Origin: Strigomonas culicis
Lineage: Eukaryota; Euglenozoa; Kinetoplastea; Trypanosomatida; Trypanosomatidae
NCBI GenBank assembly: GCA_000482145.1
Contig: AUXH01000101.1
Span: forward strand, 1 to 41,080
Direction of reading: 5' to 3'
Length of the DNA stretch: 41,080 bases
Shown: piece by piece, positions 18,901 through 25,672 of the stretch
How the letters are laid out: every line of letters begins with the position of its first letter
Position numbering within the stretch: position 1 is the first letter of the stretch
The notes under the pieces: generated by a model
What the model saw: the letters and a program-made list of their open reading frames with translations, nothing else
Told to the model about the DNA's origin: nothing
Database searches by the model: none
Translations under genes and position numbers: made by a program

Positions 18901-19195
18901 CGCGTGGCACGGGCAGCGGCTCGACGGAGGTCCGAGGGGGCGCCACGAGCGGGGGCTTGGCGGCGAAGAGGCCGGCCGAGTGTCTCTGCAGCTCCATCAG
19001 TTCCAGTTCCGCCTCGAAAGAAAACAAGATGTTACCGTCATTCGATGAAGTATCGAGGCGCTGCGGCGTGGCAGTGCACATCCGACGCATGCACATGGAC
19101 AGACAACCGCTTCTTTGGCTGTTAGCAACGCGCAGGAAGCCTCTCGAATTAGGTTTTGTGAATATGTTTCTGGTGCATAGCGCTAGCTTTCGCAT
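15938..19195 (-). CDS. Large hypothetical protein with putative mitochondrial presequence
   Basis: The frame encodes 1085 residues. The N-terminus (MRKLALCTRNIFTKPNSRGF and on to about 42) is rich in Arg, Ser and hydrophobics and lacks acidic residues, which suggests mitochondrial import. About 80-150 is Pro/Ala-rich low complexity. From about 155 to the end the protein is almost entirely helical, with Leu/Ala-rich segments of 30-40 residues that could be degenerate helical repeats of the PPR/OPR/RAP type. No repeat consensus or RAP motif stands out, so this is only an impression. No enzyme signature is visible. In trypanosomatids large unknown mitochondrial helical proteins often belong to RNA-processing or ribosome machinery, but that is inference. 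The start is uncertain: the only AG after the T-run (19214-19223) lies one base before this ATG. Confidence 0.7.
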   Translation of the reverse strand: MRKLALCTRNIFTKPNSRGFLRVANSQRSGCLSMCMRRMCTATPQRLDTSSNDGNILFSFEAELELMELQRHSAGLFAAKPPLVAPPRTSVEPLPVPRAAGPAPRSAAEPRPKQAKARAGPHAAPLPQSHTPLVKKEPPQRQGGRGGDAQTALRAADALYALPSSTSVEQLHDRLVGLDCNVLLAMLEEALVTSRGSLPVRRALLHALDAQKADMRPPQVVDAATLLLNTACHPSLAAEARRFILRCLYAHAAEARGHVGLRFLQVLARVPRPAGRADSPEEALRRSTWSRCLCHHVQGSGKPYTSHLGGLQVTQVVQDAVTLCHAEMDPLVLLATLEWLAARRQRERKGLARSLPLYLHALQSELRSGERIGRKGRWLAVKLRRHSRDTNYFEVPHYDASTLSQMSDTDPVGAPSEVSGADTVTSITKFLRELPRLQGTAYLLGISRVHQFLLRCATAEEVRRLAPIVARTVPSLSVCLLERYLAVLLTSSRLPAKSSSDSPVLSSLEVVNTLLRHCDVLEATRMLLWHLRRASCDQPAPSPSARLLPSLQKSLSAYTAVSLIPVVLEQYTLANGTSCFASAPEALLFLRRLTRLLPAALFTSGRARTALEAVLAREAAASVCLTGRGRVGTTSTAYQEALQPLKELIPLMRDEGAGLQKAGAYITSVFGPHPSVFHWLSTEDVARQRDTQSTLRALCHASQVMGDWKMECALDSPESTRPEPAKQIALSAVGKDMVHFGELRADEESLPTRMREALAALRRRAAALPSPMQRIEEAVRWKQLTDTWVTFFVSILAGAQRGDDRHERVRRRHTPTDGVPATRADADDAALRAVRAEMRRTLALPAAAVDSFLHYLLVPAGICVRPYRAPPPAAGGAPARRDATQLHATTVGSLRLSDRMAASAPAADGEAVQRLLAAGAFPLLHAYAHYLQVHGAGDRALDRVGGATPASWTRWVQSALLTCSMDLIQLYVRPSRAGSERRPSTEDLAKSYLVVLHSYRQDELPSGRTDELLPHHHHTVLERVLVDPSLPSGLVQAILAELERVATECTSRLPSLTPQVQELLLMAYLTRGARVPAYLRKPLTV

Positions 19196-19561
19196 CCTAA
19201 ATTAATAATAATTAAAAAAAAAACGTACGTATCTAATGAATAACACCTCTAAGATGTTTGTTCTTCCCTTTTATGGAAGCAGTGCTGTAAACGCTCTTCG
19301 TGTACAGCAACTCTACTACATCACAACAAAAAAAAACAAAACAAAAAAAAAGATTCGGCGGAGGTGAAAGAAGCACTGAGAGAAATACACAACACGAGTG
19401 AAGCCCACCATGTATGGGACGTGTACCATCTTGAAAAGGGACACATACTTGCTGCATATATGACCACAAGGTATGAATCATGAACAACAAAAACGTCAAC
19501 AACAACCAACCAATTTAATTAGTCGGTGATATCTAAACTACCGTGGTATTCGTAATAAACT
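19196..19561. other. AT-rich spacer with poly-T tract close to the downstream ATG
   Basis: On the minus strand a run of ten T at 19214-19223 precedes the AG at 19197-19198, directly before the ATG of the 1085-aa gene. The rest is the AT-rich trailing region of the UCH37-like gene. No other feature seen. Confidence 0.45.
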
Positions 19562-20539
19562 CTATTCCTTCTTTTCCCCCTTCACCTCCTCGACTTTAAC
19601 GCGCTTCTTATCCTTTGCCTTCTCGAGCGCCGAGCTCTTCAGCTCGTCGAGGATGCCCTGCAGCTCTCCCTTTTCGGCCAGCGCCTTGAGCAGGGCGCCT
19701 ATCATCGGATTGTAGTTAAACCGGCGGCGCTGGTTCTCCTCCCTCCCCTTGTTGCGCGCCTCCTGAAGAGCAGCTAGCTCCGCCTTCAGTATATCCGCCG
19801 ACTGGCCCGCAGCCGTCGCCTCCGCAATCTGCTTCTCCACCACCGGGATGGGGTCGTTGACGACGGCCATCAGAGAGAAGGAGATGCCCTGGCCGTTGCC
19901 GGACTTGTCCGCCTGCGCGATCTCGTCCACGCGCTTCTGCACCGTGTTCATGAGCATCGTCTTGTAGTTCGCGTCGGTCGCCTCGGACTTCCACACGGGC
20001 TCGCTCTTGAGCCCATCGAGCTCCCAGATGGCGCCGAACTTGTACACGAAGGACACGTAGTGGAAGACGTCCCCCTTACCGGTGTAGACGCCCTCGTACT
20101 CGTAGAGCTCGAAGGGGGCGAAGGAGTTCTGGTTCTCGCGGAAGTCGACGCGGTCGCCGATGACGATGCCGCGCGAGTTGGGGTCGAGCGGCTGCGTGGC
20201 CTCCACCACCTCCTTCAGCGCGCTGCCCACCTCCAGCCGGTCCATGTTGTTCGCGAGCAGGTTCACTAGCGCCATCGTCGAGCACGCATTCGGGACCACC
20301 TGCTGGGCAAAGTAGACCATCTCGTTGGAGGGCACACCCGTGTTGGGCACCTCCACCGACCCCTCCGCCTTCCCCCACTTGAACAGGAAGAGCAGCCCGT
20401 AGACGTCCCTGAAGGACGCGAGCGCCTGCGGCTCCAGCGCGTACACCTCGTTCACCGCCACGCCTGTAACCTGAAACTTCTCCGTGATGAACTCCTCAAA
20501 GACGGCGGGGTCGCTTTCAATGGTCTTCCAGGAGGTCAT
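19562..20539 (-). CDS. UCHL5: UCH37/UCHL5-type ubiquitin C-terminal hydrolase
   Basis: A 325-residue cysteine protease of peptidase family C12; human UCHL5 has 329. The full catalytic set is visible: oxyanion Gln80 in FAQQVVPNAC, nucleophile Cys86, His160 in DVFHYVSF and Asp175 in ELDGLK. After the catalytic domain (about 1-230) comes a coiled helix and then RRFNYNPMIGALLKALAEKG (about 267-290), matching the ULD tail of UCH37, which binds the proteasome receptor RPN13 (or INO80 in animals). The enzyme therefore probably trims ubiquitin chains at the 19S proteasome. The end is Lys/Glu-rich (KVEEVKGEKKE). A (TC)-rich tract and AG upstream (20648-20710) support the start. Confidence 0.93.
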   Translation of the reverse strand: MTSWKTIESDPAVFEEFITEKFQVTGVAVNEVYALEPQALASFRDVYGLLFLFKWGKAEGSVEVPNTGVPSNEMVYFAQQVVPNACSTMALVNLLANNMDRLEVGSALKEVVEATQPLDPNSRGIVIGDRVDFRENQNSFAPFELYEYEGVYTGKGDVFHYVSFVYKFGAIWELDGLKSEPVWKSEATDANYKTMLMNTVQKRVDEIAQADKSGNGQGISFSLMAVVNDPIPVVEKQIAEATAAGQSADILKAELAALQEARNKGREENQRRRFNYNPMIGALLKALAEKGELQGILDELKSSALEKAKDKKRVKVEEVKGEKKE

Positions 20540-20647
20540 TGTGCGTGTGTATGGGTGTATCTGTGCGAAGGATGTGCTAGGGCGCGTCTGCAGAATGGAC
20601 TGCTAATCTACTTGGTTGGGAAAGAAAGAAGAGGAATTACACAAGAA

Positions 20648-20710
20648 CTAACCACATAAGCATATATACGTAGAGAGAGAGAGAGAGAGAGTGAGAGAGA
20701 GAGAGAGAGA
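20648..20710 (-). promoter_or_regulatory. (TC)n polypyrimidine tract and AG for the UCH37-like gene
   Basis: A forward (AG)n repeat at 20672-20710, with one GT interruption, reads on the coding strand as a near-perfect (CT)n polypyrimidine tract. The first AG after it is at 20648-20649. A second, shorter pyrimidine tract (20619-20634) with AG at 20611-20612 is an alternative acceptor. Confidence 0.5.
20672..20710. repeat. (AG)n microsatellite with one interruption
   Basis: AG dinucleotide repeat of about 39 bases broken by a single GTG. It lies in the spacer upstream of the UCH37-like start codon. Confidence 0.9.
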
Positions 20711-20894
20711 TGAAGCGAATGTAAGGAAAGCTGCCAATGCCAGGGAATCGCAAACACATAATAAAGCACTCACTCCTCTCTGTTGTGGAAAGGTGTAGCC
20801 GTTCATGTGTGAATCAACGAACACGGACACAGTTTTATGAGTCTAATGAGAGAATAATCTCAAATGTACAAACACTAATACTCATTCGCCTTCC

Positions 20895-23024
20895 TTACGC
20901 AGTTGGCTTTGTTTGCCTCACAATTTCCTGGAGCTGCTCCAGGGCATTGAACGCCTCTTCAGAGTCTACGCTAAGGGCGAACACGTCTCTCTCTGTTGCG
21001 TCTTGTTTCTGATGCAGAAAAATGGACTGCGCCGCGGAGAGCGGACCCTTCTTGCGATCCGTCCGCGCGGAGAGCGTCAGGCGCAGAAGGACGGCGAGGT
21101 AGCCGGGGGTGCCCATGAACAGCCGCGCGGTCACGTACGTCTTGCCGCGGCAGCGGATCTCCACGGGCAGGCCCTGCTCCTCGGGGCTGCGCCCGCGCAG
21201 CATGCCGATGGTAGCGTGCGTCACCGCCCGGGGCGCGATGCGATCCACGTGCCTGCCCCTGCTGTCCGCGCGCGGCCACGCGACGAGGACGACGCAACTG
21301 CCGGTCTGCTTGAAGGCGGACACCATCGTCTCGAGGTCGCCGCACGGGCGGCTGGCGGGGTGCTGCAGGACGTGCATGAAGGTGTCCAGGCCGTCGAGCG
21401 CGACGAAGAGCCCCGCAAAGCGCAGCGAGTACGCCATCTCGTTCACCCATCCGTTGCACAGCAGCGCGAGGGCGACGTCGCGGACGACGGTGCTGCAGCT
21501 CGCCTCGCAGGCCGCGCGCAGCAGAGGGAACGACAGCCGCGCGAAGTCGCCCCACCGCTGCAGCACCGCCACCCCCACGAGCGGCACCACCTGGTGGTAC
21601 GACAGAAAGTCCGGCGCCTCCGCGTGCGGCAGGAGCAGCTTCTCCCACAGCTCCGCGAGGAGCGCGCTGTGGCGCCGCAGGCGCGGCCGCTGCGCCGCGA
21701 TGGCGTCCATCACCGTGCGCACGACCACCTGGTAGACGGAGGCAAAGCCGACCCACAGCGCCGAGCGGCCGCCGGACGGCGACGCGGACGCCGATGGCGG
21801 AAGGAACGCGGTCCAGTCAATCGGCACAAACAGATAGTTGAAGAACCGACCGCCCTCCGTCGCGGAGAGGATCGCGCGCTCGGCGAGCGCCGCCGCCGCG
21901 AAGGACTTGCCACTGTGGGAGGGGCCCTTCACCACGACGTAGGAGGCCCTCCTGGTCGGCGTGTCGGCCGGCGGGAAGGCCTCGCTGGCGTAGGAGGAGC
22001 CCAGCACCTCGCCGGGGGGCAGCTCGCGGCGCGCGTGAAAGGCAGCCCACTTTCGAGAGAAGAGCAGCTGCAGGGTGGCCGCGGCGTCCGCACACGGCTC
22101 AGCTGCGCCCGTCGCGCCCGCGTCCGGCGCGGGCAGCGTGGGGTTGACCGGCACCGTGTACGTTACGCCGTCAATCGTGATGGGGCGATGCGGCAGCTGC
22201 ACGGGCCGCGGCCGCTGCTCCTTCGGCGCGGGGGCCTCGGCAGCGTCGGTGCGCGCGTAGCTGGCGGGAAAGGGTTGGGTGCTGGCGCTATGGGCCGCCT
22301 CTTCGGAGAAGAGACGACGCATGAGGTCCACGGCCTTCCGCTGGGGGTGTGGGTGGTCGGCCTCCGCCGCCGCGGAGGACGGGCGTGTGCCTTCTACATA
22401 GTCATCGCTGTTCGCGCTGGTCGGCTGCGTCGCGTATGCATCCTGCACGAAGGGCACCGGGCTCGTCGGCTGCATCCCCTCCACCGGCCGCGGCAAGGGC
22501 GAGAAGTTCGTATGAGGGTACGCGGGCCCCCCGTGTGGCGCCACGGCGGGCTGGGGGAGGGAGACCACGTCGCGCAGGTTGGCGTCTGCGGCGTGCAGGC
22601 CACCCGGAAAGATGCCGGTGCGGTTGTGCGCGTAGGGGACCGGGGGCGAGTCGCCGCTCGCGTAGGCCGCCGCCTCGGGCGCGTGGCCGCGCGGGGCGGC
22701 GACCGGCTTCGGGTCCGGGCTCACGTCGAAGGCCGCGGCCGGCACAGGGGCCGTCGGCGCCTGGCCCTCACGCGCGAGGAAGCCGGGCGTCGTGCTGGCA
22801 ATGATGGAGCCCGCGGCCACGCACTCCCGCACACGCCACAGCGGCTTCCCAGCCAGCGTGTACATGAAGCGAAAGCCGCGGCCGGTGGTGGCCTCGGGCA
22901 GAGCGATGCCCGCGGTCAGGTACTGGCACAGGTCCGCGAACGTGTCCACGGACGGCGGCAGCTGCACGACGTGGGGTCGCACCATGCTGACATCATCGTT
23001 TCTATAAACTACAAGGCAGCTCAT
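20895..23024 (-). CDS. Doublecortin-like domain fused to a P-loop NTPase
   Basis: A 709-residue protein. Residues 1-78 (CLVVYRNDD, SVDTFADLCQYLT, FRFMYTLAGKPLWRVRE, VAAGSIIA) follow the doublecortin (DCX) pattern: an N-terminal strand, a 'fdxLlxxlt' helix, then 'vrxlytlxGxxv' and a closing 'l..g..yva' strand. About 85-270 is Pro/Ala/Ser-rich linker. A P-loop NTPase follows: Walker A GPSHSGKS at 367-374 in YVVVKGPSHSGKSFAAAAL, Walker B-like LFVALDGLD at 539-547, and a sensor-like strand SCVVLVAWPRAD near 576-587. This layout resembles AAA/STAND-type ATPases such as Orc/Cdc6-like or archaeal NTPases, but the subfamily is unclear. DCX domains bind tubulin, so a microtubule-associated NTPase is inferred. 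Confidence 0.72.
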   Translation of the reverse strand: MSCLVVYRNDDVSMVRPHVVQLPPSVDTFADLCQYLTAGIALPEATTGRGFRFMYTLAGKPLWRVRECVAAGSIIASTTPGFLAREGQAPTAPVPAAAFDVSPDPKPVAAPRGHAPEAAAYASGDSPPVPYAHNRTGIFPGGLHAADANLRDVVSLPQPAVAPHGGPAYPHTNFSPLPRPVEGMQPTSPVPFVQDAYATQPTSANSDDYVEGTRPSSAAAEADHPHPQRKAVDLMRRLFSEEAAHSASTQPFPASYARTDAAEAPAPKEQRPRPVQLPHRPITIDGVTYTVPVNPTLPAPDAGATGAAEPCADAAATLQLLFSRKWAAFHARRELPPGEVLGSSYASEAFPPADTPTRRASYVVVKGPSHSGKSFAAAALAERAILSATEGGRFFNYLFVPIDWTAFLPPSASASPSGGRSALWVGFASVYQVVVRTVMDAIAAQRPRLRRHSALLAELWEKLLLPHAEAPDFLSYHQVVPLVGVAVLQRWGDFARLSFPLLRAACEASCSTVVRDVALALLCNGWVNEMAYSLRFAGLFVALDGLDTFMHVLQHPASRPCGDLETMVSAFKQTGSCVVLVAWPRADSRGRHVDRIAPRAVTHATIGMLRGRSPEEQGLPVEIRCRGKTYVTARLFMGTPGYLAVLLRLTLSARTDRKKGPLSAAQSIFLHQKQDATERDVFALSVDSEEAFNALEQLQEIVRQTKPTA

Positions 23025-23347
23025 TTGTCTTAATCTAAATACGAAAAGATAAATATGTATTCTATTTTTTTTTCTTGTTATTGTGTATCACTACTCTACT
23101 ACGTACTTGGGCACACGATGGTGCAGAGGGTTTGCGAGAGCAACGTGGGAGAAAAGAAGAGAGTATGAAGGTGTGCGTGTGTACTTGTACGTCTCCTTTA
23201 GTGAGTACCGTAAGAACCACCACAACAACACGAGACACACACACAACAAAAAAAAAAACTAGAATCCAGTCTACGCAGTACTGTAACGGCGGAAGGAAAT
23301 AGTAAAGGTACACGGGCAATAACCATTTGTGTTCACATTAGAGCGAT
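23025..23347. other. AT-rich spacer upstream of the doublecortin-NTPase gene
   Basis: Directly before the ATG the coding strand has only a weak pyrimidine stretch, with AG at 23029-23030 and 23035-23036. A better C/T-rich stretch lies further up, at about 23147-23170. No gene or RNA seen. Confidence 0.4.
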
Positions 23348-25282
23348 TTACCTTTTAGTGTGGAAGGCCGCCTTCACCTTTGTTAGATTCGGTAAGTTTT
23401 TGGGATCCGCCACCTTGGCGCGATACATATTGTACAGCTGTAGCCACTTGCTCTCGCCGTCTGTGCCGATGTAGGGTCCATGGCGCTGCAAGAGGGTGAG
23501 CGCATGCTGCGATGACAGGGGGCCGCCATCCGACCGCACGCCGGGCTGGCTCTGGAAGAGCAGCTGCAGGCACACGAGGTTGCAGATGGCGGCGTGGATG
23601 GACCACATCTCGTACGGTGGATAGAAGTCCTTGATGAGGTGCCAGATCACGACGAGCGACTTAAGCGCGTCGCAGCCCCCCGTCTCCGACGACAGGATGG
23701 CATCGTCGAGAAGGCTGCAGTGCGCGGCGGGGGACGTGCGTTCCTCCGCCTGAAGCTCCGCAAGGAGTGGGATGTAGTGCTTCCGCAACCCGTTCTCGCC
23801 GAAGAGGTCCGCGACGTCCCGCAGGGCGGGCGTCCCGCGCGGCTGCCGCACCTGCTCCACCGCCTTCACGATGAGCGACGTCAGCGGTAGGCACAGGAAA
23901 TAAAACACAATGCGATAGATCCAGTTGACGGGGTGCACCTTCAGTGCGCGGACGTGACTCAGCTGCGCGTCGGCCCACGTGGCCAGCGCGCGGGCGTTGT
24001 CCGGAAAGCTACTCGTCATGTAGCGCGCGAGCAGCTCCCGAAAGGGCTGCCGGTGCGCGTCGTCCCAGTGGAAGCTCGCCTGGCAGTGGGCGCAGGTCAC
24101 GTCCAGCGGTAGAAGCGGATCCGCGTCCGCGTTCGTGTCGCCCGGCACCGGCATGTGCGTGTACTGGGCGCACTGCGGGCAGCGCATGTACTCCTGGAGG
24201 GCCGCGGGGAGCGCGTCCTGCGCGCAGCGGCCGCAGCCGCACCAGAAGAGCCACGAGCGCAAGAACTCGCGCCGCTTGCCGAGTCCCATCAGAAAGTGCG
24301 CGTCGCCGAGGTACTTCACGTTGAGCATCTCGCCCGGCTTGATGTCGCTGACGGCGATCATCGTCACGGTGTGGTCGCGCGGGCTGTACTTCATGGCGAT
24401 GTTTGCCTGGCAGTTGTGGTTCGCCAGCGCGCACACGCGGAAGAAGCCCGAGTGGAAGCAGTTGTACCGGCACATGAGGGAGAGGGTGAGCAGCTCGTCG
24501 AACGGCGCCTGCGCGAGGTCGGGGAAGAGGGTGCGCAGGTGGGAGCCCACTTTCTGCTGCGTCTCGTCGCTCACCTCGGACAGGTCGCGCGGCCACGCGC
24601 CGTGGAACTGCTGCCTGAAGCGGACGTAGTCCGCCGTGTTCGCCTCTTGCGCCGTGCGAAGGTGCGTCGCGAAGTGGGCCGCGATCTTCTCCGTCGTGAG
24701 GTCGCGCAGCGAGTTCAGCTCCGACTCGCCGAGGTCGGACGTGTACTGCTTCTCCACGAAGAGCACATCGTTCGCCTTGAAGTGCCCGCGGCTGACCATG
24801 TCCACGCCGCCGCGGTACTCCCACAGCTCGATGTCCTGCGACAGCCCCGACACGCCCAGCTCCTTCGCGATGTCATCCTCCGCGCCGGCGAGAATGCGCG
24901 TCGCCTCCTGGCTCGACAGCTGGCCCCGCTCGCGCTGCTCCCGCAGGAGGGGGCGCACATGCAGCAGCGAGTACACAAACGCCTCGAAGACGTAGCCGGC
25001 TTGCTGGCGCGCCGCCATCCAGCGGAGCCGCGGCTTGAGTGCGGTGGCATCTAGCGCAATGGCCTCCTGCGAGGCGGCCCCGCTCTTTTCGTAATCCTGT
25101 TTGTCCAAGTACGCGAGCGACAGGTTGGTGTACAGCACGACGAGCAGCTTTGTGCGCGCTTCACTGGCTGGGACACTTTCGAGCTGTTTCAGGCATGTCT
25201 GGTAGGCTTCTATCGAACCCTCTAGATCTCCCTTTGCGTATAGCTGATTGCCTTTGTTCTTGAGGTCTTCCACACCCTCCAT
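23348..25282 (-). CDS. TPR-SET protein lysine methyltransferase (SMYD-like, no MYND finger)
   Basis: A 644-residue protein. TPR-type helices fill about 1-110 (KNKGNQLYAKGDLEGSIEAY and LYTNLSLAYLDKQDYEKS). A SET domain follows: an early strand RGHFKANDVLFVEK (165-178), a helical insert, then the signature ALANHNCQANIAMKY (285-299), VSDIKPGEMLNVKYLG (311-326) and a post-SET Cys cluster WCGCGRC (347-353, C348, C350, C353). SET enzymes transfer methyl from SAM to lysine. The NHNC motif and the post-SET 'CxCxxC' argue for an active enzyme. SMYD proteins carry a MYND zinc finger inside SET, which is missing here. An extra cysteine quartet (C368, C371, C397, C400) follows. The C-terminal 200 residues are helical. 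Substrate unknown. Confidence 0.85.
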   Translation of the reverse strand: MEGVEDLKNKGNQLYAKGDLEGSIEAYQTCLKQLESVPASEARTKLLVVLYTNLSLAYLDKQDYEKSGAASQEAIALDATALKPRLRWMAARQQAGYVFEAFVYSLLHVRPLLREQRERGQLSSQEATRILAGAEDDIAKELGVSGLSQDIELWEYRGGVDMVSRGHFKANDVLFVEKQYTSDLGESELNSLRDLTTEKIAAHFATHLRTAQEANTADYVRFRQQFHGAWPRDLSEVSDETQQKVGSHLRTLFPDLAQAPFDELLTLSLMCRYNCFHSGFFRVCALANHNCQANIAMKYSPRDHTVTMIAVSDIKPGEMLNVKYLGDAHFLMGLGKRREFLRSWLFWCGCGRCAQDALPAALQEYMRCPQCAQYTHMPVPGDTNADADPLLPLDVTCAHCQASFHWDDAHRQPFRELLARYMTSSFPDNARALATWADAQLSHVRALKVHPVNWIYRIVFYFLCLPLTSLIVKAVEQVRQPRGTPALRDVADLFGENGLRKHYIPLLAELQAEERTSPAAHCSLLDDAILSSETGGCDALKSLVVIWHLIKDFYPPYEMWSIHAAICNLVCLQLLFQSQPGVRSDGGPLSSQHALTLLQRHGPYIGTDGESKWLQLYNMYRAKVADPKNLPNLTKVKAAFHTKR

Positions 25283-25327
25283 CTTTTGCTTTCGTTATTA
25301 ATGTGTATGGATGTATGTATGTGTGTC

Positions 25328-25362
<35 letters not shown>

Positions 25363-25672
25363 ACCTAATGAAAAATAATAATGAAGTGATTCGCTTATTA
25401 AGAGACTGGGAAGAGATGAAGCAACAGTTGTAGCGCTTGAATGAAAAACAAAAGCATACATACATACAAGTGTCCTGTACACATGGTTTGTCATCCACAA
25501 CCTGAAATTCTTCGTTCTCGTTCAGAATTTGCTGTATTGTTTGTTGACTACAAACATCTGTAAATGAGCCACTTTATGGGAGCAGCAGTAACATCCACTA
25601 CGCACGTAGAAATACACACACGCGCACCGATACACAGTTTTTTTTCCTTTTGACAAATAGAAACAGTGCTCA
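25283..25672. other. Spacer with (GT)15 repeat and likely splice acceptor for the SET gene
   Basis: The coding strand has a C/T-rich stretch around 25411-25430 followed by an AG, then the (AC)15 repeat inside the presumed 5' leader. No T-rich tract lies between the repeat and the ATG. The remainder is AT-rich. No gene seen. Confidence 0.4.
25331..25360. repeat. (GT)15 microsatellite
   Basis: Uninterrupted GT dinucleotide run of 30 bases, reading (AC)15 on the transcribed strand. It lies 50-80 bases upstream of the SET-gene ATG. Confidence 0.95.

Larger units (their letters stand above)
20540..20894. other. Spacer between the doublecortin-NTPase and UCH37-like genes
   Basis: Contains the (AG)n repeat that serves as pyrimidine tract on the coding strand, the probable splice acceptors, and AT-rich trailing sequence. 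No gene seen. Confidence 0.5.

Noticed and set aside
15938..19195. PPR or RAP mitochondrial RNA protein
   Set aside because: Helical content fits, but no 35-residue consensus or RAP motif could be recognised, so not claimed.
20913..23033. 706-residue plus-strand frame
   Set aside because: Antisense to the doublecortin-NTPase gene, which has recognisable motifs; the forward frame has none.
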